Part shown: one piece after another, positions 1-6,248 of the stretch
Numbering within the stretch: the stretch's first letter is position 1
Layout of the letters: every line of letters starts with the position of its first letter
The notes under the pieces: model-generated
What the model was told of the DNA's origin: nothing
The model's input: only the letters and a program-made list of their open reading frames with translations
The model's database searches: none
Assembly: GCA_003454335.1 (NCBI GenBank)
Contig: DMKK01000205.1
Span: 1-16,106, forward strand
Origin: Gammaproteobacteria bacterium
GTDB lineage: Bacteria; Pseudomonadota; Gammaproteobacteria; UBA9214
DNA: 16,106 nt
Direction: 5' to 3'
Program-made: the position numbers and the translations under genes

Positions 1-909
1 GCAACCGCCATGTCAATCGTCTCCGGTGCCGTGGCCGAACGGATGAAGTTGTGGGCGTTCCTGATCTTTGCAGTCGTGATGACCGGTTTCATTTACCCCT
101 TGCAGGGTTACTGGAAGTGGGGCGGCGGTGGGCTTGACGCGCTGGGCTTCCTGGACTTTGCCGGTTCCGGCGTTGTGCACCTGTGTGGTGCGACAGCAGC
201 CTTTGCCGGGGTGCTCCTGCTCGGTGCGCGTAAAGGCAAGTATCGCGCAAACGGTTCGATTAACCCGATCCCGGGTTGTAACATGCCACTGGCAACACTG
301 GGTACCTTCATCCTGTGGATGGGCTGGTTCGGTTTCAATGGTGGTTCAGAACTGGTTATCTCCAACGTGGAAGAGGCCAATGCGGTTGCCCTGGTGTTCG
401 TCAACACCAATATGGCTGCAGCCGGTGGTGTGATTGCCGCGATGTTGACTGCCCGTCTGCTGTTCGGCAAGACGGACCTTACCATGGCGTTGAACGGTGC
501 CCTGGCAGGTCTGGTGGCGATTACAGCCGAGCCGTTGACTCCGACACCGTTGCTGGCTACGGCTATCGGTGCAATCGGTGGTGTGATCGTGGTGTTCTCC
601 ATTATTACACTCGACAAGATGAAACTTGATGATCCGGTCGGTGCCATCTCGGTACACGGTATCGTTGGTATGTGGGGGCTGCTGGCAGTGGTCCTTTCCA
701 ACGATGATGCCACGCTGATAGCGCAGCTGACGGGCTTGGGTGTTATCTTTGCCTGGACCTTTGTTGCCAGCCTGGTAACCTGGTTCATCATCAAGATGAT
801 CATCGGTATCCGTGTCAGCGAGGAAGAGGAATTCGCTGGTGTCGACCTGTCCGAGTGTGGTCTGGAAGCCTACCCGGAATTTGTGGGTTCACAGGGTTCC
901 GGCAAGTAA
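1..909 (+). CDS. amt: Ammonium channel Amt, 5'-truncated by the window edge
   Basis: Inner-membrane ammonium/ammonia channel of the Amt/MEP/Rh family. The frame is open at base 1 (Ala-Thr-Ala precede the first Met), so the N-terminal third lies outside the window; about 302 residues are visible. Family signs are the GAVAERMK segment, the two pore histidines (codons 178-180 in GSGVVHLCG and 655-657 in ISVHGIVG), the WFGFNGGS pore segment, and a cytoplasmic tail with GIRVSEEEE and an acidic end. That tail is where GlnK/PII trimers normally dock in this family. The sequence differs clearly from the second channel gene at 1503-2804, so this is a paralogue and not a recent duplicate. An intrinsic terminator follows, and then an inverted repeat separates it from glnK. 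Family assignment is very secure; the true start and promoter are not visible. Confidence 0.95.
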   Translation, partial: ATAMSIVSGAVAERMKLWAFLIFAVVMTGFIYPLQGYWKWGGGGLDALGFLDFAGSGVVHLCGATAAFAGVLLLGARKGKYRANGSINPIPGCNMPLATLGTFILWMGWFGFNGGSELVISNVEEANAVALVFVNTNMAAAGGVIAAMLTARLLFGKTDLTMALNGALAGLVAITAEPLTPTPLLATAIGAIGGVIVVFSIITLDKMKLDDPVGAISVHGIVGMWGLLAVVLSNDDATLIAQLTGLGVIFAWTFVASLVTWFIIKMIIGIRVSEEEEFAGVDLSECGLEAYPEFVGSQGSGK

Positions 910-938
910 TCCTCGATAAAACAAAATGTTGGATGTTG

Positions 939-964
939 ACGGGCGCTTCGGCGCCCGTTTTTTT
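939..964 (+). terminator. Intrinsic terminator of the first amt gene
   Basis: A perfect 8-bp stem (ACGGGCGC at 939-946, GCGCCCGT at 951-958) closes a TTCG tetraloop and runs into seven T residues (958-964). It lies 30 bp after the amt stop, so amt is probably transcribed separately from glnK. The same stem is used after the second channel gene. Confidence 0.92.
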
Positions 965-975
965 GCCTGCATAAT

Positions 976-1065
976 TATCAATGGGGTCAGTGTCGATTGA
1001 TCCGATATGTAGTGCAACTGAAATTAACAGTGCGTGATAATCAATCGACACTGACCCCATTGATA
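976..1065. repeat. Perfect 26-bp inverted repeat (REP/REPIN- or MITE-like)
   Basis: The arms at 976-1001 and 1040-1065 are exact reverse complements over 26 bp, separated by a 38-bp spacer with no coding content. The GGGGTCAG core inside the arm resembles, from memory, short palindromes spread through many proteobacterial genomes and linked to REP-associated Y1 transposases. That link is an inference. No transposase is in the window, and the spacer is too short to encode one. It lies between the terminator of amt and the promoter region of glnK. Confidence 0.8.
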
Positions 1066-1082
1066 CCATTGATCAACTCCTT

Positions 1083-1091
1083 TGGTATGAT
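1083..1091 (+). promoter_or_regulatory. Possible extended -10 promoter of glnK-amtB
   Basis: TGG followed directly by TATGAT (1086-1091) fits an extended -10 element. No good -35 sits at 16-18 bp. A start near 1098 would put transcription initiation inside the hairpin at 1094-1119. A sigma-54 promoter, the usual choice for glnK-amtB, was considered, but the GG at 1084-1085 is not followed by GC at the required distance. Confidence 0.35.
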
Positions 1092-1093
1092 GC

Positions 1094-1119
1094 TTATCCG
1101 GATCAGGGTGTCCGGATAA
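1094..1119 (+). promoter_or_regulatory. Hairpin just upstream of the glnK ribosome binding site
   Basis: TTATCCGGA (1094-1102) and TCCGGATAA (1111-1119) are perfect complements around an 8-nt loop. The stem ends 2 nt before the GGAGG (1122-1126) of glnK. As DNA it could be an operator; as RNA it could shape access to the ribosome binding site or protect the 5' end. There is no T-run, so it is not a terminator. Confidence 0.5.
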
Positions 1120-1131
1120 CCGGAGGAAAAT

Positions 1132-1470
1132 ATGAAATTGATTACGGCAATTATTAAACCCTTTAAACTCGAAGATGTCCGCGAGGCATTACACGAGATC
1201 GGGGTGCAGGGCATTACGGTGACCGAAGTGAAAGGTTTTGGCCGCCAGAAGGGACATACCGAACTGTATCGCGGCGCCGAATACGTGGTGGATTTTCTGC
1301 CCAAGGTCAAGATTGAAATCGGTATTGCGGCGGACAAGGCCGAGCAGGTCATTGATGCCATCAGCAACGCAGCCAACACTGGCAAGATTGGTGATGGCAA
1401 GATTTTTGTGTCTAACCTGGAGCAGACCATTCGTATCCGTACCGGCGAGACCGGTCCGGACGCCCTCTAG
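1132..1470 (+). CDS. glnK: Nitrogen regulatory protein PII, GlnK type
   Basis: Small trimeric cytosolic signal protein that binds ATP/ADP and 2-oxoglutarate and reports nitrogen status, classically by blocking the AmtB channel when nitrogen is plentiful. Its 112 residues match the family length exactly. The T-loop contains RGAEY with Tyr51, the residue uridylylated by GlnD in Proteobacteria. The segments TEVKGFGRQKGH (31-42) and TGKIGDGKIF, and the final RIRTGE, are typical nucleotide-binding and core PII sequences. The ATG is preceded by GGAGG at 1122-1126, 5 nt away. It is 32 nt upstream of a complete amtB, the classical glnK-amtB operon order, which favours GlnK over GlnB. Nothing is missing. 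Confidence is very high. Confidence 0.97.
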   Translation: MKLITAIIKPFKLEDVREALHEIGVQGITVTEVKGFGRQKGHTELYRGAEYVVDFLPKVKIEIGIAADKAEQVIDAISNAANTGKIGDGKIFVSNLEQTIRIRTGETGPDAL

Positions 1471-1502
1471 ATATAAAATCAGAATAACGTGGGAGGAAAA
1501 AT

Positions 1503-2804
1503 ATGAACCTTCAAAATATGAGGGGGTTTACGGCAGTGATGCCGGCTGCCCTGGCAAGCCTGTTGCCATCAGTTGCGCTGGCCGATGAGTTGAATACCGG
1601 CGATACCGCATGGATCCTGACATCGACGGTACTGGTATTGTTCATGACAATTCCCGGCCTGGCGCTGTTCTATGGCGGCCTGGTGCGCAGCAAGAATGTC
1701 CTGTCCGTATTAATGCAGTGCTTTGCGATCACCTGCGTGGTTTCCATTATGTGGCTGGTGTTTGTTTATGGTCTGGCCTTTGGCGATGGCGGCAGCATGA
1801 ACAAGTGGATCGGTAACTTTGACCAGCTGATGCTGGGTGGTATTGCCCGTGACAGTATGAGTGGCACCATCCCGGAAACCGTGTTTTCCATGTTTCAGTT
1901 GACGTTTGCGATTATTACCCCGGCGTTGATTGTGGGTGCCTTTGCCGAGCGCATGAAATTCTCCGCGATGTTGTGGTTTTCGGCGATCTGGCTGGTGGTG
2001 GTGTATGCACCGGTGACTCACTGGGTATGGGGTGGCGGCTGGCTCAGTGATATGGGGCTGCTGGATTTTGCCGGTGGTACCGTGGTGCATGTGAACGCCG
2101 GTGTTGCGGCACTGGTAGCCGCCATTGTGCTGGGTCCGCGTAAGGGTTTTGGAAGGACACCGATGCCGCCACACAATCTAACGATGACGGTTATCGGTGC
2201 CGGTATGCTGTGGGTGGGCTGGTTCGGCTTCAATGCCGGTAGTGCGCTGGCTGCTAACGGTGATGCCGGTATGGCCATGCTGGTGACGCACATCAGCGCT
2301 GCCGCCGGCTCACTGGCGTGGATGGCGATGGAATGGATCCGTCACGGCAAGCCGAGCGTGCTGGGTATTGTTACCGGTATGGTGGCCGGCCTCGGTACCA
2401 TTACCCCGGCGTCGGGATATGTGGGTCCGGCTGGTGCGCTGATTATCGGTCTTACCGCCGGTGTGGTCTGCTACAGCGCGACGGCGTTCCTGAAGCACAC
2501 CTTGAAGATCGATGATTCACTCGATGTGTTCCCGGTCCATGGTATGGGTGGCATCCTGGGTACGCTGCTGGCAGGTGTATTTGTCGGTATTCTCGGTGGC
2601 GTTGGTCTGGCAGAGGGCATGACCATGGGTGGACAGGTCTGGGTACAGTTTGTCGGGGTGGCCGTAACCTTTGTGTATTGCGGTGTTCTCAGCTGGATAA
2701 TTCTCAAGCTGGTTGATGCCGTTATTGGTCTGCGTGTTGGCGAGGATGAAGAGACCCAGGGTCTGGACATCGTGCTGCACGATGAGACGGGATATAACCT
2801 GTAG
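1503..2804 (+). CDS. amtB: Ammonium channel AmtB
   Basis: Full-length inner-membrane ammonium channel, 433 residues, expected to form trimers gated by GlnK. Residues 1-27 look like a signal peptide (basic start, hydrophobic core, cleavage after ALA before DELN), as in processed proteobacterial AmtB proteins. The hydrophobic pattern fits about 11 membrane helices. The pore twin histidines are His196 (GGTVVHVNAG) and His346 (DVFPVHGMGG). FAERMKFSA and WFGFNAGSA are other family signatures. The C-terminal tail GLRVGEDEE is the segment that normally contacts PII. The start is fixed by GGAGG at 1492-1496, 6 nt before the ATG. It is co-transcribed with glnK (32-nt gap) and followed by an intrinsic terminator. 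The window therefore holds two Amt paralogues for one PII protein. Confidence 0.97.
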   Translation: MNLQNMRGFTAVMPAALASLLPSVALADELNTGDTAWILTSTVLVLFMTIPGLALFYGGLVRSKNVLSVLMQCFAITCVVSIMWLVFVYGLAFGDGGSMNKWIGNFDQLMLGGIARDSMSGTIPETVFSMFQLTFAIITPALIVGAFAERMKFSAMLWFSAIWLVVVYAPVTHWVWGGGWLSDMGLLDFAGGTVVHVNAGVAALVAAIVLGPRKGFGRTPMPPHNLTMTVIGAGMLWVGWFGFNAGSALAANGDAGMAMLVTHISAAAGSLAWMAMEWIRHGKPSVLGIVTGMVAGLGTITPASGYVGPAGALIIGLTAGVVCYSATAFLKHTLKIDDSLDVFPVHGMGGILGTLLAGVFVGILGGVGLAEGMTMGGQVWVQFVGVAVTFVYCGVLSWIILKLVDAVIGLRVGEDEETQGLDIVLHDETGYNL

Positions 2805-2829
2805 GGGTTATTCCTTGGTGTAGTTCAAA

Positions 2830-2855
2830 ACGGGCGCTGCGGCGCCCGTTTTTTT
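2830..2855 (+). terminator. Intrinsic terminator of glnK-amtB
   Basis: ACGGGCGC (2830-2837) pairs perfectly with GCGCCCGT (2842-2849) around a TGCG loop and leads into seven T residues (2849-2855), 25 bp after the amtB stop. Stem and T-run are identical to the terminator at 939-964; only the loop differs. Confidence 0.93.
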
Positions 2856-2860
2856 ATACC

Positions 2861-3080
2861 GGGTTTTCCCCTTCAGGACGAAACCCTATGATTCAAAAGA
2901 GGTAGCGAAGATTCAATCGCGGCGAGGAAGCTTCCGCGTCCTGCTCACGCCCCTCACCTACGATGTACAGGGATGTACAAGTGTCACGAGAGGGCAGGAA
3001 GCCCGTAGTGACCATCCATGTAGGCGACGCCGCTCCTGCACGAAGAGTGAAGCTTCGCAGGAGCAGATGGCCTGCCAGCG
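2861..3080. repeat. Intergenic stretch built of short repeats and hairpins, no gene seen
   Basis: No convincing gene is present. TGTACA occurs twice with a GGGA spacer inside a short palindrome near 2966-2981. At 3032-3064 there is an imperfect hairpin: GCTCCTG and CGAAG on the left, with a 2-nt bulge, pair with CTTCG and CAGGAGC on the right around a 7-nt loop. The heptamer GATTCAA occurs twice near 2890-2917. The hairpin lies just beyond the stop of the minus-strand CDGSH gene and could act at the 3' end of that transcript, but it has no T-run on that strand. Such mosaics are often genome-wide repeats; this is not shown here. Confidence 0.45.
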
Positions 3081-3317
3081 TCAAAGCCTGTTATGCGTCC
3101 CGTCACAAAACGGTTTGTCCTTACTGTGCTTGCAGCCGCACAGATATACTTTGGTTTTTTCCGTGATTTCAAATTTAACCGGTGTAAAGTCTGTATCCTT
3201 GTGAGAGCCGTCGCAAAAGGGCTGGCTCTGTGACTTGCCGCAGGCGCACCACCAGTACGTGCCTGCTTCCAGTTCCACGGCATAGGGTGCTTTTTGTGCG
3301 ATAACGGGTTCTGACAT
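3081..3317 (-). CDS. Small dual-CDGSH iron-sulfur protein
   Basis: A 78-residue protein with two CDGSH [2Fe-2S] binding motifs, each with the three Cys and one His needed for a cluster: Cys24, Cys26, Cys35, His39 (ending CDGSH), and Cys60, Cys62, Cys71, His75 (ending CDGTH). Two motifs in one short chain resemble the mitochondrial CISD3 type. There is no signal peptide or membrane segment, so it is likely cytosolic. Bacterial members are thought to work in iron-sulfur or redox handling; the exact role is unknown. The start at MSEP is chosen because AGAGGT lies 4 nt upstream on the minus strand; the frame is open further upstream but that part has no family match. It is transcribed divergently from the fetAB-like genes. 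Confidence 0.93.
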   Translation of the reverse strand: MSEPVIAQKAPYAVELEAGTYWWCACGKSQSQPFCDGSHKDTDFTPVKFEITEKTKVYLCGCKHSKDKPFCDGTHNRL

Positions 3318-3320
3318 AAT
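3312..3320 (+). promoter_or_regulatory. Possible extended -10 element for the fetA-like operon
   Basis: TGA followed by CATAAT (3315-3320) fits an extended -10 box and would start transcription near 3327, about 20 nt before the GTG at 3348. It overlaps the start codon of the divergent CDGSH gene. No strong -35 is visible. Confidence 0.3.
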
Positions 3321-3347
3321 GACCTCTGGTGTTGGTAGGGAGTGTTC

Positions 3348-3980
3348 GTGAGTAAAGCACCGCCGCTGCTGCAAATCAATATGCTGCGTCGCCTGATGAT
3401 AGGGCCGGTGACACTGGCTGTTGATGAAGGTGACTGCCTGTGTGTCTCCGGGGCGTCCGGTAGCGGGAAGTCGCTGCTGCTGCGTGCAATTGCCGACCTT
3501 GATCCTCACGAGGGACAGGTGTTGCTGCAAGGCGAGCCTGCCGCGGTCATTCCAGCGGATGCCTGGCGAACAAGGATAGGTCTGCTGCCCCCTGAAAGCA
3601 GCTGGTGGTTGCCGCAGGTAAAAAATCACTTTCGCAACGGTATGCCCGTGCCACTGGATCACATTGGCCTGTCCGGCGATATCCTTGAACAACCGGTTGC
3701 ACGGCTTTCCAGTGGCGAGAAGCAGCGCCTGGCATTGATGCGCCTGTTGTCAAACCGGCCTCAGGTGCTGCTGCTGGACGAGCCGACCGCCAACCTGGAT
3801 CCTGATAATACCCGCCGCGTTGAAAGGGTGATTACAGAATATCGCCGCGCACACAAAGCGGCCGTCATCTGGGTAAGCCATGACCCCGGGCAGATTACAC
3901 GAGTCGCCAACCGTTATTACGAGATGCGTGAGGGTGGCTTGCAAGCACGTGATATCGAGGGCCGGCAATGGTTGAACTGA
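3348..3980 (+). CDS. ABC transporter ATP-binding protein, FetA-like
   Basis: Cytosolic ATPase of 210 residues that should power the permease encoded next. Visible motifs are Walker A GASGSGKS (35-42), signature LSSGEKQ (120-126), Walker B VLLLDEPT (140-147) and the switch histidine in VSHD (His178). Where the Q-loop glutamine is expected, the sequence reads LLPPESSWW (79-87), so that residue appears to be Pro82 or Glu83. The start is GTG at 3348, with AGGGAG ending at 3342, 5 nt upstream; a GTG at 3342 is in frame but overlaps that site. The gene overlaps the permease gene by 13 nt, so the two are translationally linked. In E. coli the FetA/FetB pair is reported to act in iron export; substrate here is inferred from that similarity. 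Confidence 0.88.
   Translation: MSKAPPLLQINMLRRLMIGPVTLAVDEGDCLCVSGASGSGKSLLLRAIADLDPHEGQVLLQGEPAAVIPADAWRTRIGLLPPESSWWLPQVKNHFRNGMPVPLDHIGLSGDILEQPVARLSSGEKQRLALMRLLSNRPQVLLLDEPTANLDPDNTRRVERVITEYRRAHKAAVIWVSHDPGQITRVANRYYEMREGGLQARDIEGRQWLN
3351..3379 (-). promoter_or_regulatory. Possible promoter of the CDGSH gene, inside the fetA-like coding start
   Basis: Read on the minus strand, TTGATT (3379-3374) and TTTACT (3356-3351) are separated by exactly 17 bp, giving a predicted start near 3344 and a leader of about 27 nt. Both boxes are imperfect, so this is a suggestion only. Confidence 0.3.
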
Positions 3981-4759
3981 GCTACGTCGATTTGGTCATT
4001 GCGGCAGGGCTGGTGCTGGTGCTGGCACTGCTGTCGATACGCTTGCATTCGAACATCAGCAAGCAACTGGTGATTGCTGCAGTCAGGACGGCGGTACAGC
4101 TGACCCTGATCGGGCTGGTGCTGAAGACGTTATTCGCAAATGCCAGTCTTGGCTGGGTAACCTTGCTGGCATTCGTGATGCTGCTCATTGCAGGTCGTGA
4201 GGTCATGATGCGGCAGGAGCGGCGGTTCAGGGGTTGGTGGGGGTATGCGGCCGGTACCCTGTCAATGTTTCTGTCGTCGTTTGCGATTACCCTTTTCGCG
4301 CTTATCGTTATTCTGGGGGAAGACCCCTGGTATGCCCCGCAGTATGCGATACCATTGCTGGGTATGTTGCTCGGCAATACCATGAGTGGCATTGCCATTG
4401 CGATGGACCGGTTGACGCACGCTGCCTGGGAACAGCGCGATATTATTGAAGCACGTCTGATGCTTGGCGAGAGGGGTGATGCTGCCATCTCGGATTACCG
4501 GCGGCAGGCTGTGCGCAGCGGTATGATTCCTATTATTAATGCCATGGCGGCTGCAGGTGTTGTCAGCCTGCCGGGTATGATGACCGGCCAGATTCTGGCC
4601 GGCGCCCCGCCGGTAGAAGCCGTAAAGTACCAGATTTTGATCATGTTCCTGATTGCCGCAGGGACCGGGCTGGGGACGCTGGTGGCTGTCAGTATCGGGT
4701 CAAAACGCCTGTTTGATGAACGCCAGCGCCTGTGTCTTGACCGGTTGCGGCAGCCGTGA
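3968..4759 (+). CDS. fetB: ABC transporter permease, FetB / UPF0014 family
   Basis: Integral membrane protein of 263 residues with about six or seven hydrophobic segments (for example residues 8-23, 50-77, 94-116). It carries the UPF0014/FetB sequences AVRTAVQLTLIG near residues 38-49, PLLGMLLGNTMSGIAIAMDRL near 127-147, and the PIINAMAAAGVVSLPGMMTGQILAG loop. The region between them holds an amphipathic stretch (EQRDIIEARLMLG) that probably couples to the ATPase. The ATG overlaps the end of the fetA-like gene, with GAGG at 3957-3960 as ribosome binding site. The E. coli homologue is linked to iron efflux and oxidative stress resistance. Family assignment is strong; iron as substrate is inferred. 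Confidence 0.9.
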   Translation: MVELSYVDLVIAAGLVLVLALLSIRLHSNISKQLVIAAVRTAVQLTLIGLVLKTLFANASLGWVTLLAFVMLLIAGREVMMRQERRFRGWWGYAAGTLSMFLSSFAITLFALIVILGEDPWYAPQYAIPLLGMLLGNTMSGIAIAMDRLTHAAWEQRDIIEARLMLGERGDAAISDYRRQAVRSGMIPIINAMAAAGVVSLPGMMTGQILAGAPPVEAVKYQILIMFLIAAGTGLGTLVAVSIGSKRLFDERQRLCLDRLRQP

Positions 4760-5208
4760 ACTGTTTCAGGTCGGCGGTACTTGCAGGTCTGGCAGTGTTT
4801 GTCTCTACCGGTGTCATGGCAGAGATTTACAAGTGTACCGATGCACAGGGCAGGACCCGCTACGGTGACAAACCCTGTGCAGGCAAGTCGGTTATTATTA
4901 CGCCCAGGGCTGCACCGGCAGTCAGTGAGGATGCCGCCGTGCGAATGAACCGGACGCAGCGCTTGCTGCAGGCCTACGAGGCAGAGCATGAGGAAGTGCG
5001 GCGTGCGCAGGCTGAGCAGAAAGCCGGGCAGGAACAGCGCAAATACAATTGCGCCCGGGCGCAAAGTTACGCGCGTGGTGTGACCCAGGCAAGTCGCGTT
5101 TACCGGACCGATGATGCCGGCCAGCGTATTGACCTGAGCTTCGAGGAACGTGCGGCAGCGGCGGCAAAGGCCCGTGCAGAGGTCGCACGCTGGTGTGACA
5201 GCAAATGA
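4756..5208 (+). CDS. Exported DUF4124-domain protein
   Basis: A 150-residue protein with a signal peptide (residues 1-22, cleavage after VMA) followed by a DUF4124-type segment, EIYKCTDAQGRTRYGDKPC, whose two cysteines (Cys27, Cys41) could form a disulfide in the periplasm. The C-terminal half is highly charged and probably helical (residues 65-95 rich in Glu, Gln, Arg and Ala), with a further Cys pair at about 99 and 147. The start is a GTG overlapping the fetB stop by 4 nt (GTGA), with no clear ribosome binding site, so translation is probably coupled to fetB. DUF4124 has no established biochemical role; position in this operon suggests, but does not show, a link to the transporter. Confidence 0.85.
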   Translation: MNCFRSAVLAGLAVFVSTGVMAEIYKCTDAQGRTRYGDKPCAGKSVIITPRAAPAVSEDAAVRMNRTQRLLQAYEAEHEEVRRAQAEQKAGQEQRKYNCARAQSYARGVTQASRVYRTDDAGQRIDLSFEERAAAAAKARAEVARWCDSK

Positions 5209-5242
5209 TAGCCAGGGCATGCACGCAGTGCGAGGTACCACA

Positions 5243-6133
5243 ATGAAAACCGGTGTGATTGGACTGGGTGCCATGGGCGCACACATGGCGCGTAACCTGC
5301 ACAGTGCCGGTTACCTGGAAACAGTGTGGAACCGGACGACCGAAAAATCAGGCCAACTTGCCGATGAACTCGGTGTTGCCGTTGCTGCCAACCCAAGGGC
5401 ATTGGCAGGCCGGTGCGAACTGGTGTTGCTGTCAGTCTCGGCCGATGCTGACGTGCTGGAGATGGTGCAGTCCCTGTTGCCGGGATTACACGCCGGCACG
5501 GTGGTCCTTGATACCTCCACGGTTAGCCGGGAGACGGCGGTGCAAGCGGCAGTCCTGCTGCAACAGGCCGGTGCGGTATTTCTTGATGCGCCGGTATCCG
5601 GTGGCATGGAAGGTGCGCGCAAGGGGACGCTGGCCATGATGATCGGGGGTGATGCGGCTATTATTGCAAGTATTGCGCCGGTACTGAATGTGGTTGCCGG
5701 GCGCGTTGAACACATGGGCCCAGTCGGTGCAGGCCAGTCTACCAAGGCGGTCAATCAGGTAATGGCTGCAGGTATCAACCAGGCGGTGACGGAAGCGCTG
5801 GCATTTGCACAGGCGCTGGACTTGCCGCTGGACAAGGTCATTGATATCACCGGTTCCGGTGCTGCGGGCAACTGGTTTTTAAGTCACCGCGGGCCGACCA
5901 TGATGCGGGGACAGTTCGATCCCGGTTTCCGCGTGGCCTTGCATCACAAGGACCTGGCGATCTGCAGGCAAATGGCAGCGCAGTTCGATGTGGCGTTGCC
6001 GATGGTTGAAATGACGTTGATTCACTACCGGCGCCTGATGGAGGCCGGCTATGGCGACGAGGATATCTCGGCGCTGTTTCGCGAAAAGCAGGGGTTGTTT
6101 GACAAGGCCAGTGATCGCCCGCGGCGTCCTTGA
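5243..6133 (+). CDS. NAD(P)-dependent beta-hydroxyacid dehydrogenase (3-hydroxyisobutyrate dehydrogenase family)
   Basis: Cytosolic oxidoreductase of 296 residues, the usual family length. The N-terminal Rossmann fold has GLGAMG (residues 7-12), followed by WNRT, where the family discriminates NADH from NADPH. The substrate-binding motif DAPVSGG is at 115-121 and the catalytic lysine is Lys168 in GAGQSTKAVNQ, with Asn172 next to it. Likely substrates are 3-hydroxyisobutyrate, tartronate semialdehyde, glyoxylate or succinic semialdehyde; the sequence alone does not decide. The ATG at 5243 is chosen because GAGGT (5232-5236) sits 6 nt upstream and because the Rossmann strand begins at once. A more upstream start would overlap the DUF4124 gene. 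The gene is 34 nt after that gene and probably closes the operon. Confidence 0.92.
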   Translation: MKTGVIGLGAMGAHMARNLHSAGYLETVWNRTTEKSGQLADELGVAVAANPRALAGRCELVLLSVSADADVLEMVQSLLPGLHAGTVVLDTSTVSRETAVQAAVLLQQAGAVFLDAPVSGGMEGARKGTLAMMIGGDAAIIASIAPVLNVVAGRVEHMGPVGAGQSTKAVNQVMAAGINQAVTEALAFAQALDLPLDKVIDITGSGAAGNWFLSHRGPTMMRGQFDPGFRVALHHKDLAICRQMAAQFDVALPMVEMTLIHYRRLMEAGYGDEDISALFREKQGLFDKASDRPRRP

Positions 6134-6248
6134 GATAATAGCTGCCAGGTTAAAATAAACATAGCAAGTGGTCGGGTTATTCGCGCCGCGTTGTTTTTCA
6201 GTCGTTGATACGCGAATGGATGCCCGTATCGAGAATGTAAGGTGATTT

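Noticed and set aside
108..803. A 231-codon open frame on the minus strand
   Set aside because: It is antisense to the amt gene, whose family motifs are unmistakable. The translated product has low-complexity Pro/Ala/Thr/Ser content and no recognisable domain.
1084..1097. Sigma-54 promoter for glnK
   Set aside because: TGGTATG resembles the first half of the consensus, but the GC required 10 nt after GG is absent (AT instead).
3318..3692. Longer N-terminus for the CDGSH protein (open frame up to 203 codons)
   Set aside because: The upstream part is antisense to the well-supported ABC ATPase gene and has no family similarity. A good ribosome binding site precedes the shorter start.
4495..5286. 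A 263-codon open frame on the minus strand
   Set aside because: It spans the end of fetB, the DUF4124 gene and the start of the dehydrogenase in antisense. It has no domain and no ribosome binding site.
6134..6248. Promoter or terminator between the dehydrogenase and the YkgJ gene
   Set aside because: TTGAGA and TAAAAT are present but with a 15-bp spacer, too short to call. No stem with a T-run is seen, although a promoter in this gap is likely.
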